Below the pieces are notes generated by a model that was given only the letters and a program-made list of their open reading frames with translations, did not search any database and had not been told where the DNA came from. From Flammula alnicola (Eukaryota > Basidiomycota > Agaricomycetes > Agaricales > Strophariaceae): a DNA stretch of 64,000 nucleotides. Location: NCBI GenBank assembly GCA_015499995.1, contig JADNRV010000048.1, positions 1-64,000 of the forward strand, in the 5' to 3' direction. This document shows, one piece after another, positions 24,390 to 35,320 of the stretch. Both the position numbers and the translations under genes were made by a program. The stretch's first letter is position 1. Each line of letters starts with the position of its first letter.

Positions 24390-24610
24390 ACTCTACAGAA
24401 ATCTATCATCTGCATTGATTAGATGTTACTGACTCGGGGCTTTGTCATCTGCGGTCTCATACTCTTGCTGCGCGAGACCGAATCGGACTGCTAGGCATCC
24501 TCGTTATCTCAATCTGTCATTGATATAATTAATCGACATGTGCTGTACCTTAATGACATTATCGTTCACGGAGGTCACTCAAATTCCCGAGATCACACGC
24601 GCGTCATTTC
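24390..24610 (+). repeat. Inverted duplicated segment, copy B
   Basis: Homologous to the reverse complement of 20320-20560 (see that entry). The open frame of copy A is interrupted here by stops after ELYRNLSSALIRCY. Confidence 0.65.
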
Positions 24611-25114
24611 CCACCTTGTTCTTTCCAGCCCAATGGACATGGGCGTCTGACATCGCATCGGAAAATCGCGAATGTTCGCGCTTCTCTCATTCCTCGTGGC
24701 ATGTGACCTTAGAACAAGCTATTGCCACGTTAGGGCGTGGTAAATACATAACCGACAACTCACCCCTGTTTGCTGTGTGTGCGACGCGTCGATGTCTCTA
24801 CGCGGAACATTCTGACACGATGTTTATTTTCGGTCGTTCGGAAAATTAATACGATTTCGTGAATGGTTCGCGTTTTCTATCCGACGCGCTTTTCCTATGC
24901 GAACAAACACACGGCAAGGATATAGAATAGTATATGAGGTTTTTGGCACATGTGTTATGGTGTTACCTAATATGTTAATCCCTCGTTATATCTATATCTC
25001 CTTTACCCGTAGCTCACCATTCCTCGCCGACTGGAATCGGAGAAAGTACTGACCTGTCATTCTTGAAGGGTCACTTACCTACTTTAGCAGCAGACGTGCA
25101 CCGATCGACATCGA

Positions 25115-25366
25115 TTACATTGTTGGGAATGGTATAACACCGTATATTGGCTGGGATCCAATGGCATGTTTGTTGGGAATAACATGTTGTTCAGAAGCCT
25201 CTGAAAGTGGTGCTCTGATCCCCTCAATGTCCACCCAATGTACTTTTGAGGTAGGATAGCCGTTCCCCATTTTGATTTCATAACGATTTTCAAATTGACG
25301 GTCCGAAAATCCTGGTGCCAGAATGATCCCGTGTAACTTCTGGAATGACTCAACAGGGGTGGCCAC
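25115..25366 (-). other. Unrecognised coding-like frame, about 83-100 codons
   Basis: A minus-strand frame running through VESFQKLHGIILAPGFSD and ending in GVIPFPTM has balanced composition but no ATG near its 5' end and no domain I recognise. It could be a last exon or a gene fragment. Confidence 0.22.
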
Positions 25367-26125
25367 GAAGAGCCTTAACGAAACGGAGAATGATCGGCTT
25401 CTACCCTAACTGTTAGTCATGCACGTTTCTCAGTTTTTGGAATCACTTTGTGTACATCCTGTTGTTGTGAGAAAGCGCGGATTTGGAATGATTCCCAGAG
25501 GCTCTCGTAGCACATGATACACGCCCGATAATAATTAGTGATCGTTACATTCCTAATTTGACACGAGCTCGTTTTGTTGGATGGGGTTTGAACGACTCGA
25601 TGATGACGTATGGCTTGGCGATGAGTCTGCTATCTTCCACGAGTGTTGGCTGCCGTGTCATATTGAAGAAAACCTGTCACTTTACTATTTTAACGTTTCG
25701 AGCTGATTTTAGCTACCAGTCAAAAAATTGTGGGATAGAACAACAAGATCTCTTATTAGGGTTTTCCAACTATGCATTGTGTTATCGTAATTATAAGTAG
25801 GCATCCAAAATTTGTGGAATATGCTATATGAAATATAATTTTGCCTGCATTGTGGATTCCTAACATGGAAAAAATTGCTCTTTAATTTAAGGCCTAGTAA
25901 AGGCGCTCGTGGAGCGGTTTAAAAATAGATTATTCGGAATCTATAAATCCTTGTGTGGTTGTGTGGTTGTGTTGAAGCTGTTGATTATCAAGACGATTGA
26001 TTGACCCGACGGTTTGTGAAGCAAATGCGACATTGTCACTCCAGTTTCTTAACATCTACAGTACATGGCATTGGGCAATACACTATCAACGAATCCCCAA
26101 GAATCTCCTTGAGAAAAGCAGCTCT

Positions 26126-26681
26126 TTAAAGGTTGATGTTGATGGGAGTGCAACCGAGAGAAATGAGACCGTTCTGCGGAAAAGTTTGTGTGAGTGACGA
26201 CTCCGGGCCATGCTGTATGACTGCAATAACTTACGAAGCTATTATTGGAGCAGCAGACTGGCTGAGCAGAGCTGAAAGCGGAAGATTAAACATCGCACGA
26301 TGCCCTTCTATCTCGATATACTTACCAAGAATTCCCTCCGAGGCCAAGGATGTTAAGCGGGCTGCAGCCAACTACGAGATGATTTTTAGTATAGCACGGA
26401 ATGAGATCCTATCTTATTTTATACTTACGACCAATAAGACCTTCAATCGTCGGCAAAATAATTCCGAGCAGGCCGCTCAAGGTACCGAGGGTGGTAGGGG
26501 TAGACTGATCTCCACGTTAGTCACTGACCACAGAGCTAATAGGCCATCTTACCGACTGGGTCATGGTGCAGCACTGGATAGAGCCAGTGTCACAATTTCC
26601 GCTTTGACGAGCAGTGAGCTCGGCGGGGGCGGCGGCAGCAAGGAGTGGGAGAGCGAGGGCAAAGACGGCGGAGGCACGCAT
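26126..26681 (-). CDS. Class I hydrophobin 3
   Basis: Exons 26681-26553, 26504-26429, 26371-26326, 26271-26235 and 26173-26126 give 111 aa. The signal peptide is MRASAVFALALPLLAAAA, then PAELTARQSGNC. Cysteines: GNC, QCC, LGC, NSC, VCC, LGC, ending GCTPININL. Exons 2-5 have the family lengths 76, 46, 37 and 48 nt. Its 5' flank shares GAAGTAGAACGTTAGC with hydrophobin 4, and the leader sequences of 3 and 4 align closely, so these two are recent duplicates. Confidence 0.94.
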
Positions 26682-26746
26682 TGTGGATTAAGGGGTGAGT
26701 GAAGTAGAACGTTAGCTTGCTCTGAAGAAACTGACGAATTCCTAGC

Positions 26747-26757
26747 GATTTTATAGC
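26747..26757 (-). promoter_or_regulatory. TATA box of hydrophobin 3
   Basis: Coding-strand GCTATAAAATC lies about 66 bp upstream of the ATG. The downstream GAAGTAGAACGTTAGC block (26701-26716) is shared with hydrophobin 4. Confidence 0.65.
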
Positions 26758-27510
26758 TTTCAGGAGTCTATCGTTGACCCCTTTGGTCCTGCATTCTCAT
26801 ATACTGTAACTCCGAGTTCGAGTCTCTCAGCGCCGACAGCTTGATCCTTAAACCACAAGTCAGGTGAAGTTTTTTGATTGGCCATATGTTTTTTTCTGCA
26901 TGCTTTGTTCTCTCAATTCCGTACGACGCTAAGTATTATTGTCTTCCTTCCGTAGGCGTTGATCGGTTGAATCCCTTTTCCGATTCCCATGTCAAGTCAA
27001 TTCCCTTTTTTTATCGGACTTTCGCGTGCCTTACAAAGAACTGGTCTAATGTCTCAAATCTGCCCACGTCCTATCTCCTGCCGATCCACTTATGAGTCCA
27101 TATACTTTCGGGATTTTACTCACGCACTTGACATTTCCGGAGCTGTACTGTGCGAGATCACACTGTCAACAATCCACATTGGTGCCGATCGCACAAACAT
27201 CGCCATATGAATTTATAGTATTGGCTTTCTGAACTCGAACTTCGAAGCGTATTGGTGTCGTCTTACGTCCAATACTATCTTCAAATACTATGATATATGG
27301 CACATGAGAAGTTCACTATTCCAATCTATTCAAGAGGGTAAATTGCGACGAGGTATATCATTATCAATCGAACTTAGCTCCTCTCAAGATCCCAAAATCG
27401 TTGTTAATTTTTAATCGTTGCGATGGTAAAGTGTCTTCGTCTTTCTGCCATGAATTAAAGCAAAAAAATCAAAGATTTAGGTTGATTGATTTATGGTAAA
27501 CAATTTGAAC
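26758..27510. other. Intergenic, nothing recognised
   Basis: Upstream flank of hydrophobin 3 and spacer before the hydrophobin relic. Short frames only. Confidence 0.45.
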
Positions 27511-27554
27511 TTAAGAGGCTATTGTCGCTATCGCAGACGGGCTGGGAAGCGCCG
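27511..27554 (-). pseudogene. Relic of a hydrophobin fourth exon
   Basis: On minus the segment reads GCGCTTCCCAGCCCGTCTGC and then AATAGCCTCTTAAGTT. It aligns to hydrophobin 3 exon 4 plus its donor. The protein reads like SQPVCDSDNSL, so the CC pair is lost and the GT donor is now TT. The other four exons were not found nearby. Confidence 0.5.
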
Positions 27555-27800
27555 TGCAAAAAATACAGCATGTGCAACTAGCCTAACAAACTCCCGTCTC
27601 TTTATCAATTATCATTCAAAAAGTCACGAATCCTCGACTACCTCTTTTTCCACGTTCTGGTCACTCAAGTCAATTCAGAATATCTTCGTCATTCTCTCCG
27701 TATCAGAATAAATCCGTATTGTCTAGAATGAAACTATTCGAACGACATGGCACACCCGTAGCACCATGAACGATGTATAGGCATACCACTACTATGACTC

Positions 27801-28366
27801 TTAGAGGTTGAGGTTGAGAGGGTTGCATCCGAGAGCGAGGAGGCCGCCCTAATATTGAATTCTCGGTTAGTACCTGTTCGTGCTGAAATGACCTCTTCGA
27901 ACTTACGAAAGAGTTGTTGCTGCAGCATGCGGGTTGAGCAGAGCTGAAGGAAGAAAAAACTGTCTGTTAACCAGATATAAGCACAGGTTGTATGTTTGTA
28001 TCTGACCAAGAGTTGCCCCCGAGGCCGAGAATGTTGAGAGGGCTGCATGACACTGCGAAGGATTACTGGACGCGGTTTTCAAGCCAGTAGGTTTTTTGCT
28101 TACATCCAACAATGGGCGTGATAGAACCGAGAGAAATTCCCAGCAAGCCCGCCAATTCAGCTAGCCCAGTGGTGCTGGACTGGAGTGAAGATATTAGTAT
28201 TTGCTGTGTCGAGCATATTTCAGGGACAGATGGTCTTACCGATTGCAAGGAGGTACAGCAGACAGTAGAACCAGTGTCGCAGCTTCCGCTTTGACGGCGT
28301 GAGTTCGGCAGGGGCGGCGGCAGCAAGGACTGGGAGAGCGAGAGCAAAGATGGAAGAGGTACGCAT
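27801..28366 (-). pseudogene. Class I hydrophobin 4, frameshifted in exon 1
   Basis: Exons 28366-28240, 28179-28104, 28052-28007, 27943-27907 and 27848-27801 line up one-to-one with hydrophobin 3. All splice sites are present and the eight cysteines are intact (GSC, VCC, LSC, NSC, ACC, LGC; end GCNPLNLNL). Exon 1 is 127 nt instead of 129: relative to hydrophobin 3 two bases are missing near 28296-28299, between the signal peptide (MRTSSIFALALPVLAAAA) and RQSGSC. The leader therefore runs out of frame with the hydrophobin domain and no alternative ATG restores it. Either a young pseudogene or a sequencing error; promoter and other exons look functional. Confidence 0.85.
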
Positions 28367-28433
28367 TTCGAGAAGATGTAAGAAGTAGAACGTTAGCACT
28401 TGTTCGACTGAGGTTCGCGAAAGGTGAGCGGCC

Positions 28434-28441
28434 TTTTATAC
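28434..28441 (-). promoter_or_regulatory. TATA box of hydrophobin 4
   Basis: Coding-strand GGTATAAAAGG lies about 68 bp upstream of the ATG, with CAGTCGAA at 28403-28410 24 bp downstream. Promoter spacing is the same as in hydrophobins 1 and 2. Confidence 0.65.
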
Positions 28442-29812
28442 CTTTTCTGGGGCTTCAGCTGGGATTTGCATATTTGCATGTAGAATTGACACTCCTGTCA
28501 TTGCCTGATTGCCACTTTCTACAAATTGCGGGAGTATTTTTTTCCTTGCACGCGATGAACATTTTCACGCTTCTGATGCTCCTGCCACAGACTGCCGTCA
28601 GGTATTAGGCTTACTGGACATCGTATGGGCTGAGTGGTTTCATTCCGCTACTCGATATTCAATATTCAGTGCAATATTCTGCCTTGGTATCTGTACCTTT
28701 AACACTAGCGTATCGGAATACTTGCAAGTTGCATAGGCCGAAATAAATTGTATCCCATATGAGCATTCAACCTAAGTACATCTCCGGCCTATCTTCAGTG
28801 AACGGGTAGGTGTGCCGACGCTGAATTTAGGATTGTATATGCTACTTTTGCTGAGCGATTTAGTACACAGGACTGGGTAAGTCATTGAATTGTCCAGAAG
28901 ACAGAGACATAGAAGTTGTGTCCGATACCGTAAACCACCCCTGGACTCTATGTTCGCTCGGTCTCAGTAGCGCACTCGTGGATTGCGATATGGCTTTTTC
29001 GCCCGTGTCTCGCCTGACTGCATCGCTCTGTGGGAAGTAGGAACAAACATTGTGCGTATTCGTAGTAGAACAAACTGTAGGCCTTTCATGAAGCTCATTC
29101 ATAGGATGCGCATTGTTCCTTGTGCGATGTCGGACCAAATTTGGGAGATCTCCGATTGTCGAGATGTTAATGTTTTACCGAGCATAAGGCAATATTCAGC
29201 TTCGGAGTAACCGACGTCAACGTATGTCGTAAGTTTGTTAAGTTTTTGTGGTTGAGGTATAAGGTTCACATGGGCTTCAACCCACAGATAACTCCGATGA
29301 CAATATTCAATTTCAGCCTCGCGGATGAGAAGCTGGTCACGAGAAAGATCACTGCTCAAGGTCTTTCGGCTGGCCAATGAAAAGTCCTTGAGGCGACCGA
29401 CCGTGAAATATCATCGGACCTCACACGGTTGTTTCGGCCTCTGAAGGTATGTAGGTGAGAGAATAATGCATTGAAGGCAAGCATGTGTGAACGCTTGAGA
29501 GCTGACCGTCGTTCTTAGTTTGCTGTTAACATGTCTCGTCTAAACTTCGTTATCTATATGCTAGATTAATCCCAATCTCGCTATGCTCTATAGCTAGACA
29601 TCAATCAATTCAGCCACTTACAGTTACACTGAAGCACGCCGGTCTTCGCTTGAGCACGCAGTTGCATAGAGCTTGTTACGGCAATGCTTGCGGCCTTTGA
29701 AGAAATTCGGAGCTTATCTGTGACAACAATAAAAACATCCACCCCTGATAGGAGGTCAAGCAAACCTGAAGTCGATAGTGGATGAAAAGGATATCCGATG
29801 GTAAGTTTAATG
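28442..29812. other. Intergenic between divergent hydrophobins 4 and 5, nothing recognised
   Basis: About 1.4 kb of shared upstream DNA. Minus-strand frames at 28860-29138 and 29099-29377 overlap in different phases and show no domain. Confidence 0.45.
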
Positions 29813-29813
29813 G

Positions 29814-29820
29814 TATAAAA
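29814..29820 (+). promoter_or_regulatory. TATA box of hydrophobin 5
   Basis: GGTATAAAAGG lies 74 bp upstream of the ATG at 29888. It is identical in core to that of hydrophobin 4. Confidence 0.65.
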
Positions 29821-29887
29821 GGGCGCGGAGGACTTAAGCACTCTTCAATTTGCAAAGTACACCATCTTCTCAAAGTATCATACTACC

Positions 29888-30478
29888 ATGTTCGCTCGTG
29901 CCATCGGTTTTGCCACTTTGGCTCTTCCCATCTTTGCGGCCGCCAGCGATATTACTGCCCGCAATGACTGTGACACAGGCTCTGTCCAATGCTGCGCGTC
30001 TCTCCAATCGGCAAGTATCCAAAATTACAGAATTGATACACACGACATCTAAGGCTTGTTAATATCTACTAGACTTCTTCCACAGGATTGGCCGATGCAC
30101 TCGCAAGTGCAGGGTTGCTGGGAGTCAGTATCGAGGCCATCCTTGGCAACGTCAATGGCCTCGTTGGACGTAAGCTCGTGCCATTTCATCTTAAGATTGA
30201 GAGATGAATGTCCGTAAACTTTTTACGCAGTCGCTTGCGTTCCTCTTAGTCTCATTTCCCTCAGTGGAAACTCCTGGTTGGTGTCATGGAATCTAAATAA
30301 TGGCTGGGATCTGACAAATGTTTTTCTTTATTCAAACAGCTCTACGCAACCTGTTTGCTGCAGCAACAACTTCTTGGTTTGTCCATCTTCTGTTAAGTTA
30401 GGTCCAGTGGTACTAAGTTTAATTGTACAGAGCGGCCTCATTCAAGCTGGCTGCAACCCAGTCAACGTCAACCTCTGA
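29888..30478 (+). CDS. Class I hydrophobin 5 (opposite strand, GC-AG intron)
   Basis: Exons 29888-30010, 30073-30169, 30231-30276, 30340-30376 and 30431-30478 give 116 aa. Signal peptide MFARAIGFATLALPIFAAA, then TARNDC. Cysteines: NDC, QCC, LAC, NSC, VCC, AGC, ending GCNPVNVNL. Exons 3-5 keep the 46, 37 and 48 nt lengths. Exon 2 is 97 nt, adding seven residues (around DALASAGLLG). The first intron starts GCAAGT instead of GTAAGT, directly after the TCG codon used as exon 1 end in paralogs 2-4, so it is a GC-AG intron. It is the only member on plus and the most divergent in the third-cysteine loop. Confidence 0.93.
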
Positions 30479-32283
30479 GCTCGAGAACAAGACATCATCA
30501 GGGAAACATATATAAAGGGAATATTGGGTAATTGGAATTAAAGCTAAAATCGTACAAATTCTGGCGCGATCTTTGAACGGAATGGATTTGTTTTGGAAGC
30601 AGAAACGACCCGCTTGCTCATGGCATTCGGAATAAGAAATTTCCGCCGTCTACTTCGACCTACAGGGGTCAATACAGCCAAATAAAATTGGTAGCCGATT
30701 GCCGGATTGCCGACGTCGGAAACCGAAGTCCGCGAAGCTCGGAGTCACCGGCTCAACGAGCTCCTGAGTCCTGAGAAAGTATAAAGACAGCGTGATTTTA
30801 GGTCCCATCATTGACACTGCTCACATTCGCCGGACTCGGGGCGCGAGTGGGCCCAGTGTTATGCAAGCAGACAAGCGAAAATGGATCTCAAGAGTATCCT
30901 CGTTTCCTATACACGCCCATTCGGGTGGGATCGCCAGAGCTGATCCAGTGATGAATACCTTCCGGATATGGCTAGACATATCCCCGAATATCCTGGCGAT
31001 ATCTGACGGACATCAGATTACAGTGTCCCATCATATGCGAGGACAGTGATATCCCTTGGATATCTCGCCCAGATGTCCTCTGAGTATTCTCCTCGAGATA
31101 TGCCTTGAGTGACCCCAGCATGGCTTCTGCATATCATCCTGCACAGCCTGTGTTCCTCCTCAGGATATTGTTATGGTGCTCAATTTACTGTATTTTCAGC
31201 GCATTTCCAGATTTGTTAAATAGGGCTTTTTATTTCATTCCGAGAACATAATATGTAGCGAATAGAACTGAGGAAAACCAATTAATGTATGCACGAGAGC
31301 ATCTGGGGGTGAGAGGGGGGAGGAGCAAAAAGAACCAAAAAGAGACTATGCGACATGCTAATCTACTAACGAAAGCACCGTCGCGAGGGCAAAAAGGACC
31401 AGAAAAGCGAAATATATATTAAAAAAAGGCCTACTCGCTTTCGTTCGCACTCTGGGCCACGAACAAAATATGCTGAAAAGAGAGGAACATAGAATACCAG
31501 AGAAATAGGAGAGCACATATTGAAAAAAATGTACCAGAGCCCATGTATGATGCCATTGACCACCAATCCCACATCCAACGGGAAGTTGATTCTGGCTGGC
31601 CAGGAGCATCGAACGAGCGCTGGTGTGAGGTTAGCTTGAGTTGGGACTGCAGAAACTCATGACTCACCGTTTAGAAAGCATGCGTTACGTGGCAGGTATT
31701 TGCCTGTGCATGGCCAACAGACTGCGAAGGAGAGGCAGTAGGTCTGACATTTGGATAGGTGAAGGCAGGGACTTACTCTTGGTGTTGTCCCATTCGCCAG
31801 AGGTGGTGGGGAGACCTCGGGCACGGCTAAGTGGAGGGATGGAAAGCAAGTGGAAGGCGGATGGAAAGGAACGAGGGAAATGATGGAGCGGCGTTGAACC
31901 TTGGAGAACACGGTCACGTTTCATTTAGGGCAAGCCTTGAGAACTTAATGAACTTTGACATTTGCGATTTTGATGGGAAATTTGGGCTGGGTGGAGGATA
32001 TTCAGGTTAGGATATCCTCCGGAGAAGCTCAGGATATCAGGATTATATTTCTGTCCACACATATCCTGGGAGAATATTTTCTATGTATCCAGGTTTGATA
32101 TCCGACGCCTATTCGGATGCGGATATCCGTGTGACATCAGACTCAAATGGCGGTGTACTTAAATTTAAGGGCCCAGGAATTTAAGGGCCCAGGTCAGGGC
32201 TGTTGCCTGTTATGGTATGCCGTGAGGTCATGCCGTTGATCGCGTTGATCGGTGATGACCGTGCACGTGATGTGACCGACCCC
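30479..32283. other. Gene-poor, GATATCC-rich repeat region
   Basis: 30950-31170 and 31990-32130 are dense in GATATCC/GGATATC palindromic motifs flanking a less repetitive core. The core holds the doubtful membrane-protein frame at 31366-31650. Possibly a decayed transposon; no transposase seen. Confidence 0.35.
31366..31650 (-). other. Doubtful small membrane-protein exon, weakly Pmp3-like
   Basis: A minus-strand frame reads RINFPLDVGLVVNGIIHGLW, which recalls the second helix of Pmp3/UPF0057 proteolipids (INxxLxxLGxxPGIIHxxYVI). The first helix with PPLAV was not found. A GTACAT donor and TTTTCAG acceptor 62 bp apart follow GIIHGL. Evidence is weak and the segment may be noise. Confidence 0.2.
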
Positions 32284-33038
32284 GCCACAGGACCCCTGAT
32301 AATTCTGAGGGAACTCAGATACAAAATCAGTGATTTTGGGCGGAAAATGGGTGGACACAATTTTTGCGTTTGGGGCGGATTTTTTGGTGGACTTTGTACC
32401 CGACTCAAAATTTCGCCCAGTTTTAGGTGGACTATGTATCCGAGTTCAAAAAAATCTCCCAAAATTTCTAAAAATCCTAAAAAAAATTCCTGAGCCCTGT
32501 AAGCATACACGAAAGCTCTCTGCAGGCTTTAGCCATGGTATGTATCATAAAAAGCTACTATATATCTCCATCATTACCCTCATTTCCCTTCTTTCCACTG
32601 GCAGGGCAACACAGCTAATGCATCGTGGAGAGATTCATGTAAAGCAAACAAATTCCCAATTCCACGCAGAAAGAATTTATTATAGCTACAGAAGTATGGC
32701 ATTGTTGGGCACTGTATCAAAAAAGTCGTCAGAGGTCCCAGGTGGCCCAACTAACAGTTAAGCATTGTTCTGGTTGGTGTTGGTCCAATGTTGCACTGAG
32801 ACCGATCAGGGCAGGCCACTGGCCCATCATGGGCCACGGTCGACAATAGGTGGACGGTATCCAGGTTGGGTTGACGTTCAAGGTTTATAGGTGGACTTTG
32901 GATCTATGTTTGAGGCTAGCAATGTTGACCATAGGTGGACGCTATCAGTAACAGTATCCGGGTTCCGCGGCCTCCGGCCGCGGTTTTGAGGTGGATCCGT
33001 ATCTGAGTTTCCCCAGGATTATCAGGGGTCCTCCCGCC
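32284..33038. mobile_element. Non-autonomous TIR element, 755 bp, with repeated GGTGGAC motifs
   Basis: The left end 32284-32322 and right end 32999-33038 are imperfect inverted copies: GGACCCCTGATAAT, a short variable stretch and AACTCAGATAC on the left, mirrored on the right. Inside are at least six copies of (T/G)AGGTGGAC or GGTGGAC followed by T/A-rich and TATCC/ACCC strings. No transposase frame is visible. The same end occurs at 226-245. Confidence 0.6.
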
Positions 33039-35150
33039 ACGCATTTGGCCTTTGCCTGGTGGGTTTTCCCCCGTTCGAGGCCTGGGAATCCTCGTTCACA
33101 GGTCGGAAAAGCCCGTTCGAGGAACGCGTGTTCGCGCGTGTTCGGTGGTTGCGTAACCCACGGTTTTACCGTTTTGGCAGGCACGCGTGCTGCTCCTGCT
33201 CGGAGCTTGCTCGCGCCGTCTGCCCTCGAGGAGAGCACCTGAGCACCTGCCATCCCCTCCCTCACGCAAAATAGTAGTAGTAGGTTAGACATAATTCAAC
33301 CTTAAATTTTCGAATATGAAGCCTCCGAGGGCAAATTGTGAGCGCTACGAGGATTCCGAGCCCAAATTTAAGATTAAGTAGGAGTTAAGCTTAAATTGCT
33401 TAAATTCTTTAAGTTGGGCTGGTTCAACTCTTAAATTGGGCTGGCGGAACACGGAACGGGGACTCGGAAAAGCCAGCTCGCGGCGTCCAGATTTTGCGTT
33501 GTACGTACTGGATTTACTGGATTGATAAATTCGGACCCTGTTCAGACCCTGGTCGCGAACTGGCGTGCCCCCTCCTCTGACATTACGCAATCACCTTCCT
33601 GTTGCCGCTGGTTCAGCGGACAGCATTGCACTATTTTTTCTCGCTGCGCGGCTACATTCCCTCCCTACCTAATCCATTTTTGCTCCCTTACTTTTTTTTG
33701 TATACTTGTTAGCTTACTATACAAAACAATAGATTTTTTCTAAAATTTCTTGGCCTGCGGCCTCATTTCTACATATTCTATGGTATGGACTTCACTGCAT
33801 TCTATTGCGTGTGATAACAACCCCAGGGCAGACTTACTTAGTGATGATGCCGCCTGTACCTCTTTAGGTGCGTACAACCCTTGGTACGACCCTGTGTCAC
33901 GCTGTCAGATCGCGAATCTCAAATTTAGCGCGGCTGACAGCCGTGTTAAATCCACGGTAAATTCAAGCGAATAAACAGACTTACCGAAGGATCTATGTCT
34001 CGCTAGGAGGCATCTTAATTACTCCTAAGTTGTAATTTGATTACAATTCGATAGTGATGTGCAACATTAGTGATGAAGCCACATGCGCCCGAAATTCGAA
34101 TTCTTGGCATGACCTCTAGCTTCAGCCTTCAAGCTCAAGTCTCAAGAACATTATGGAAGAGCTAGGTAACCTGTGTGATTGATTGACGGCAATGAGAACC
34201 AGATGTCACACGAAGAGACGCTATAAAGTTATCCTGAAAGCCGAGCCGCAAGGGTTTTATTTTGAATGTATGTCTGTGACTCCTATATGCCATCCCGCTA
34301 AGTTTTCTGTCGCGTTTGGAGGAGTCGGCATGTGCTGTTCCATTTGCAACAAAGAAGAGCACAGTAGAGAAAATAGAGTATCGGATCTCGAGTGCAATTG
34401 CGAGCCCAGGTCATGCTGAACCATGAGACTTGTCACCCAGTGACAAATTATGTCGGTTCTCAGAGAAATAGTAGGCCTAATGGAAAGTAACAAGGCTGTG
34501 AGCAGATACCCAGCAGATACTCAAGCAGCTGAGTTATTTGCTTATCTGAAGAATCCGGCAAGTTTCTGAACTACCTTCTCATCATATCTCATGCACGACG
34601 TAACGAGAGACGATGTGGAGCGTTTGTCTATCTTTCGATGCCTAAGCACGGCGTGGGAAGGATGGTAATCCCAGCTCAATGGTGGTCGGTTTCATATTCT
34701 AAGCGGGACTGTGGGGGGATGTCATTGAAAATGGAGGCTTTGACAATGTAGTCGGTGACAATCTAGAGGTTGCTTGGAAGTCGTGGCCCGAGAGGAGCGG
34801 CGTTGAATTGTGTTTGATTGGGGCAAGTATACTGTGCTTTGCATATTTTTGTGAAAACGCAAAACATTTCCAGCGGGGTCACGTGCTGATGGTACCTCAG
34901 CCAAACATACTCGGCAGATTCGGCGCGCCGGCAGTACTCCTCTTCACAAACCTTCACTTGTGATCTCTGGTGATCTCTTGTGATAGTTTGAAAGTGAGAA
35001 TACCCGCTTTGAGGCCTTCAAGTCAAATTATATCTTTCTTAATTTCAGTTGAAGCTCTCCTATGTGCTACATGGTTCATCTCCATTCCACATCACCTTGA
35101 CAAAGGCCTGCCAGAACCTCAAGCACATGTGGCCATCGTCACTGCCGTGC
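33039..35150. other. Repeat-rich intergenic region, nothing firmly coding
   Basis: 33290-33430 is rich in TTAAATT motifs. 33750-33974 and 34183-34419 are short frames without domains. 34851-34920 carries one copy of a small duplicated coding-like fragment. Confidence 0.35.
34851..34920 (-). repeat. Duplicated coding-like fragment, copy 1
   Basis: Read on minus it encodes AEYVWLRYHQHVTPLEMF and matches 35636-35700 on plus (AEHVWLKHHQHVMELKMF). The frame extends at 34763-34957. The inverted pair flanks the MITE at 35151-35320. Source gene unknown. Confidence 0.5.
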
Positions 35151-35320
35151 CCGGACTATTTTGTCGGGGGGTCAAAATGCGCGGCAAGTTGTTTGAATTT
35201 TGCCATCGCATTTTGCAGTCACATGTTCCACCTTAAGTGAAGGCAAAATATGGTGGCAAAATGCAGGCAAAATCCTAACAATCTGCCGACACATTTTGAC
35301 CCCCCGTCAAAATAGTCCGG
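35151..35320. mobile_element. Short MITE, 170 bp, with about 40-bp TIRs
   Basis: The left end CCGGACTATTTTGTCGGGGG continues GTCAAAATG; the right end is its inverted copy with a single-base change (TTTTGACGGGGG). The inverted repeats cover nearly half of the element. The interior is built on (G/A)GCAAAAT repeats. No clear target-site duplication. Confidence 0.75.

Larger units (their letters stand above)
23936..26125. other. Intergenic; inverted duplicate copy B and a short coding-like frame
   Basis: Contains the duplicated segment at 24390-24610 and the minus-strand frame at 25115-25366. The rest (24610-25070 and 25400-26125) is AT-rich with nothing recognised. Confidence 0.4.
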
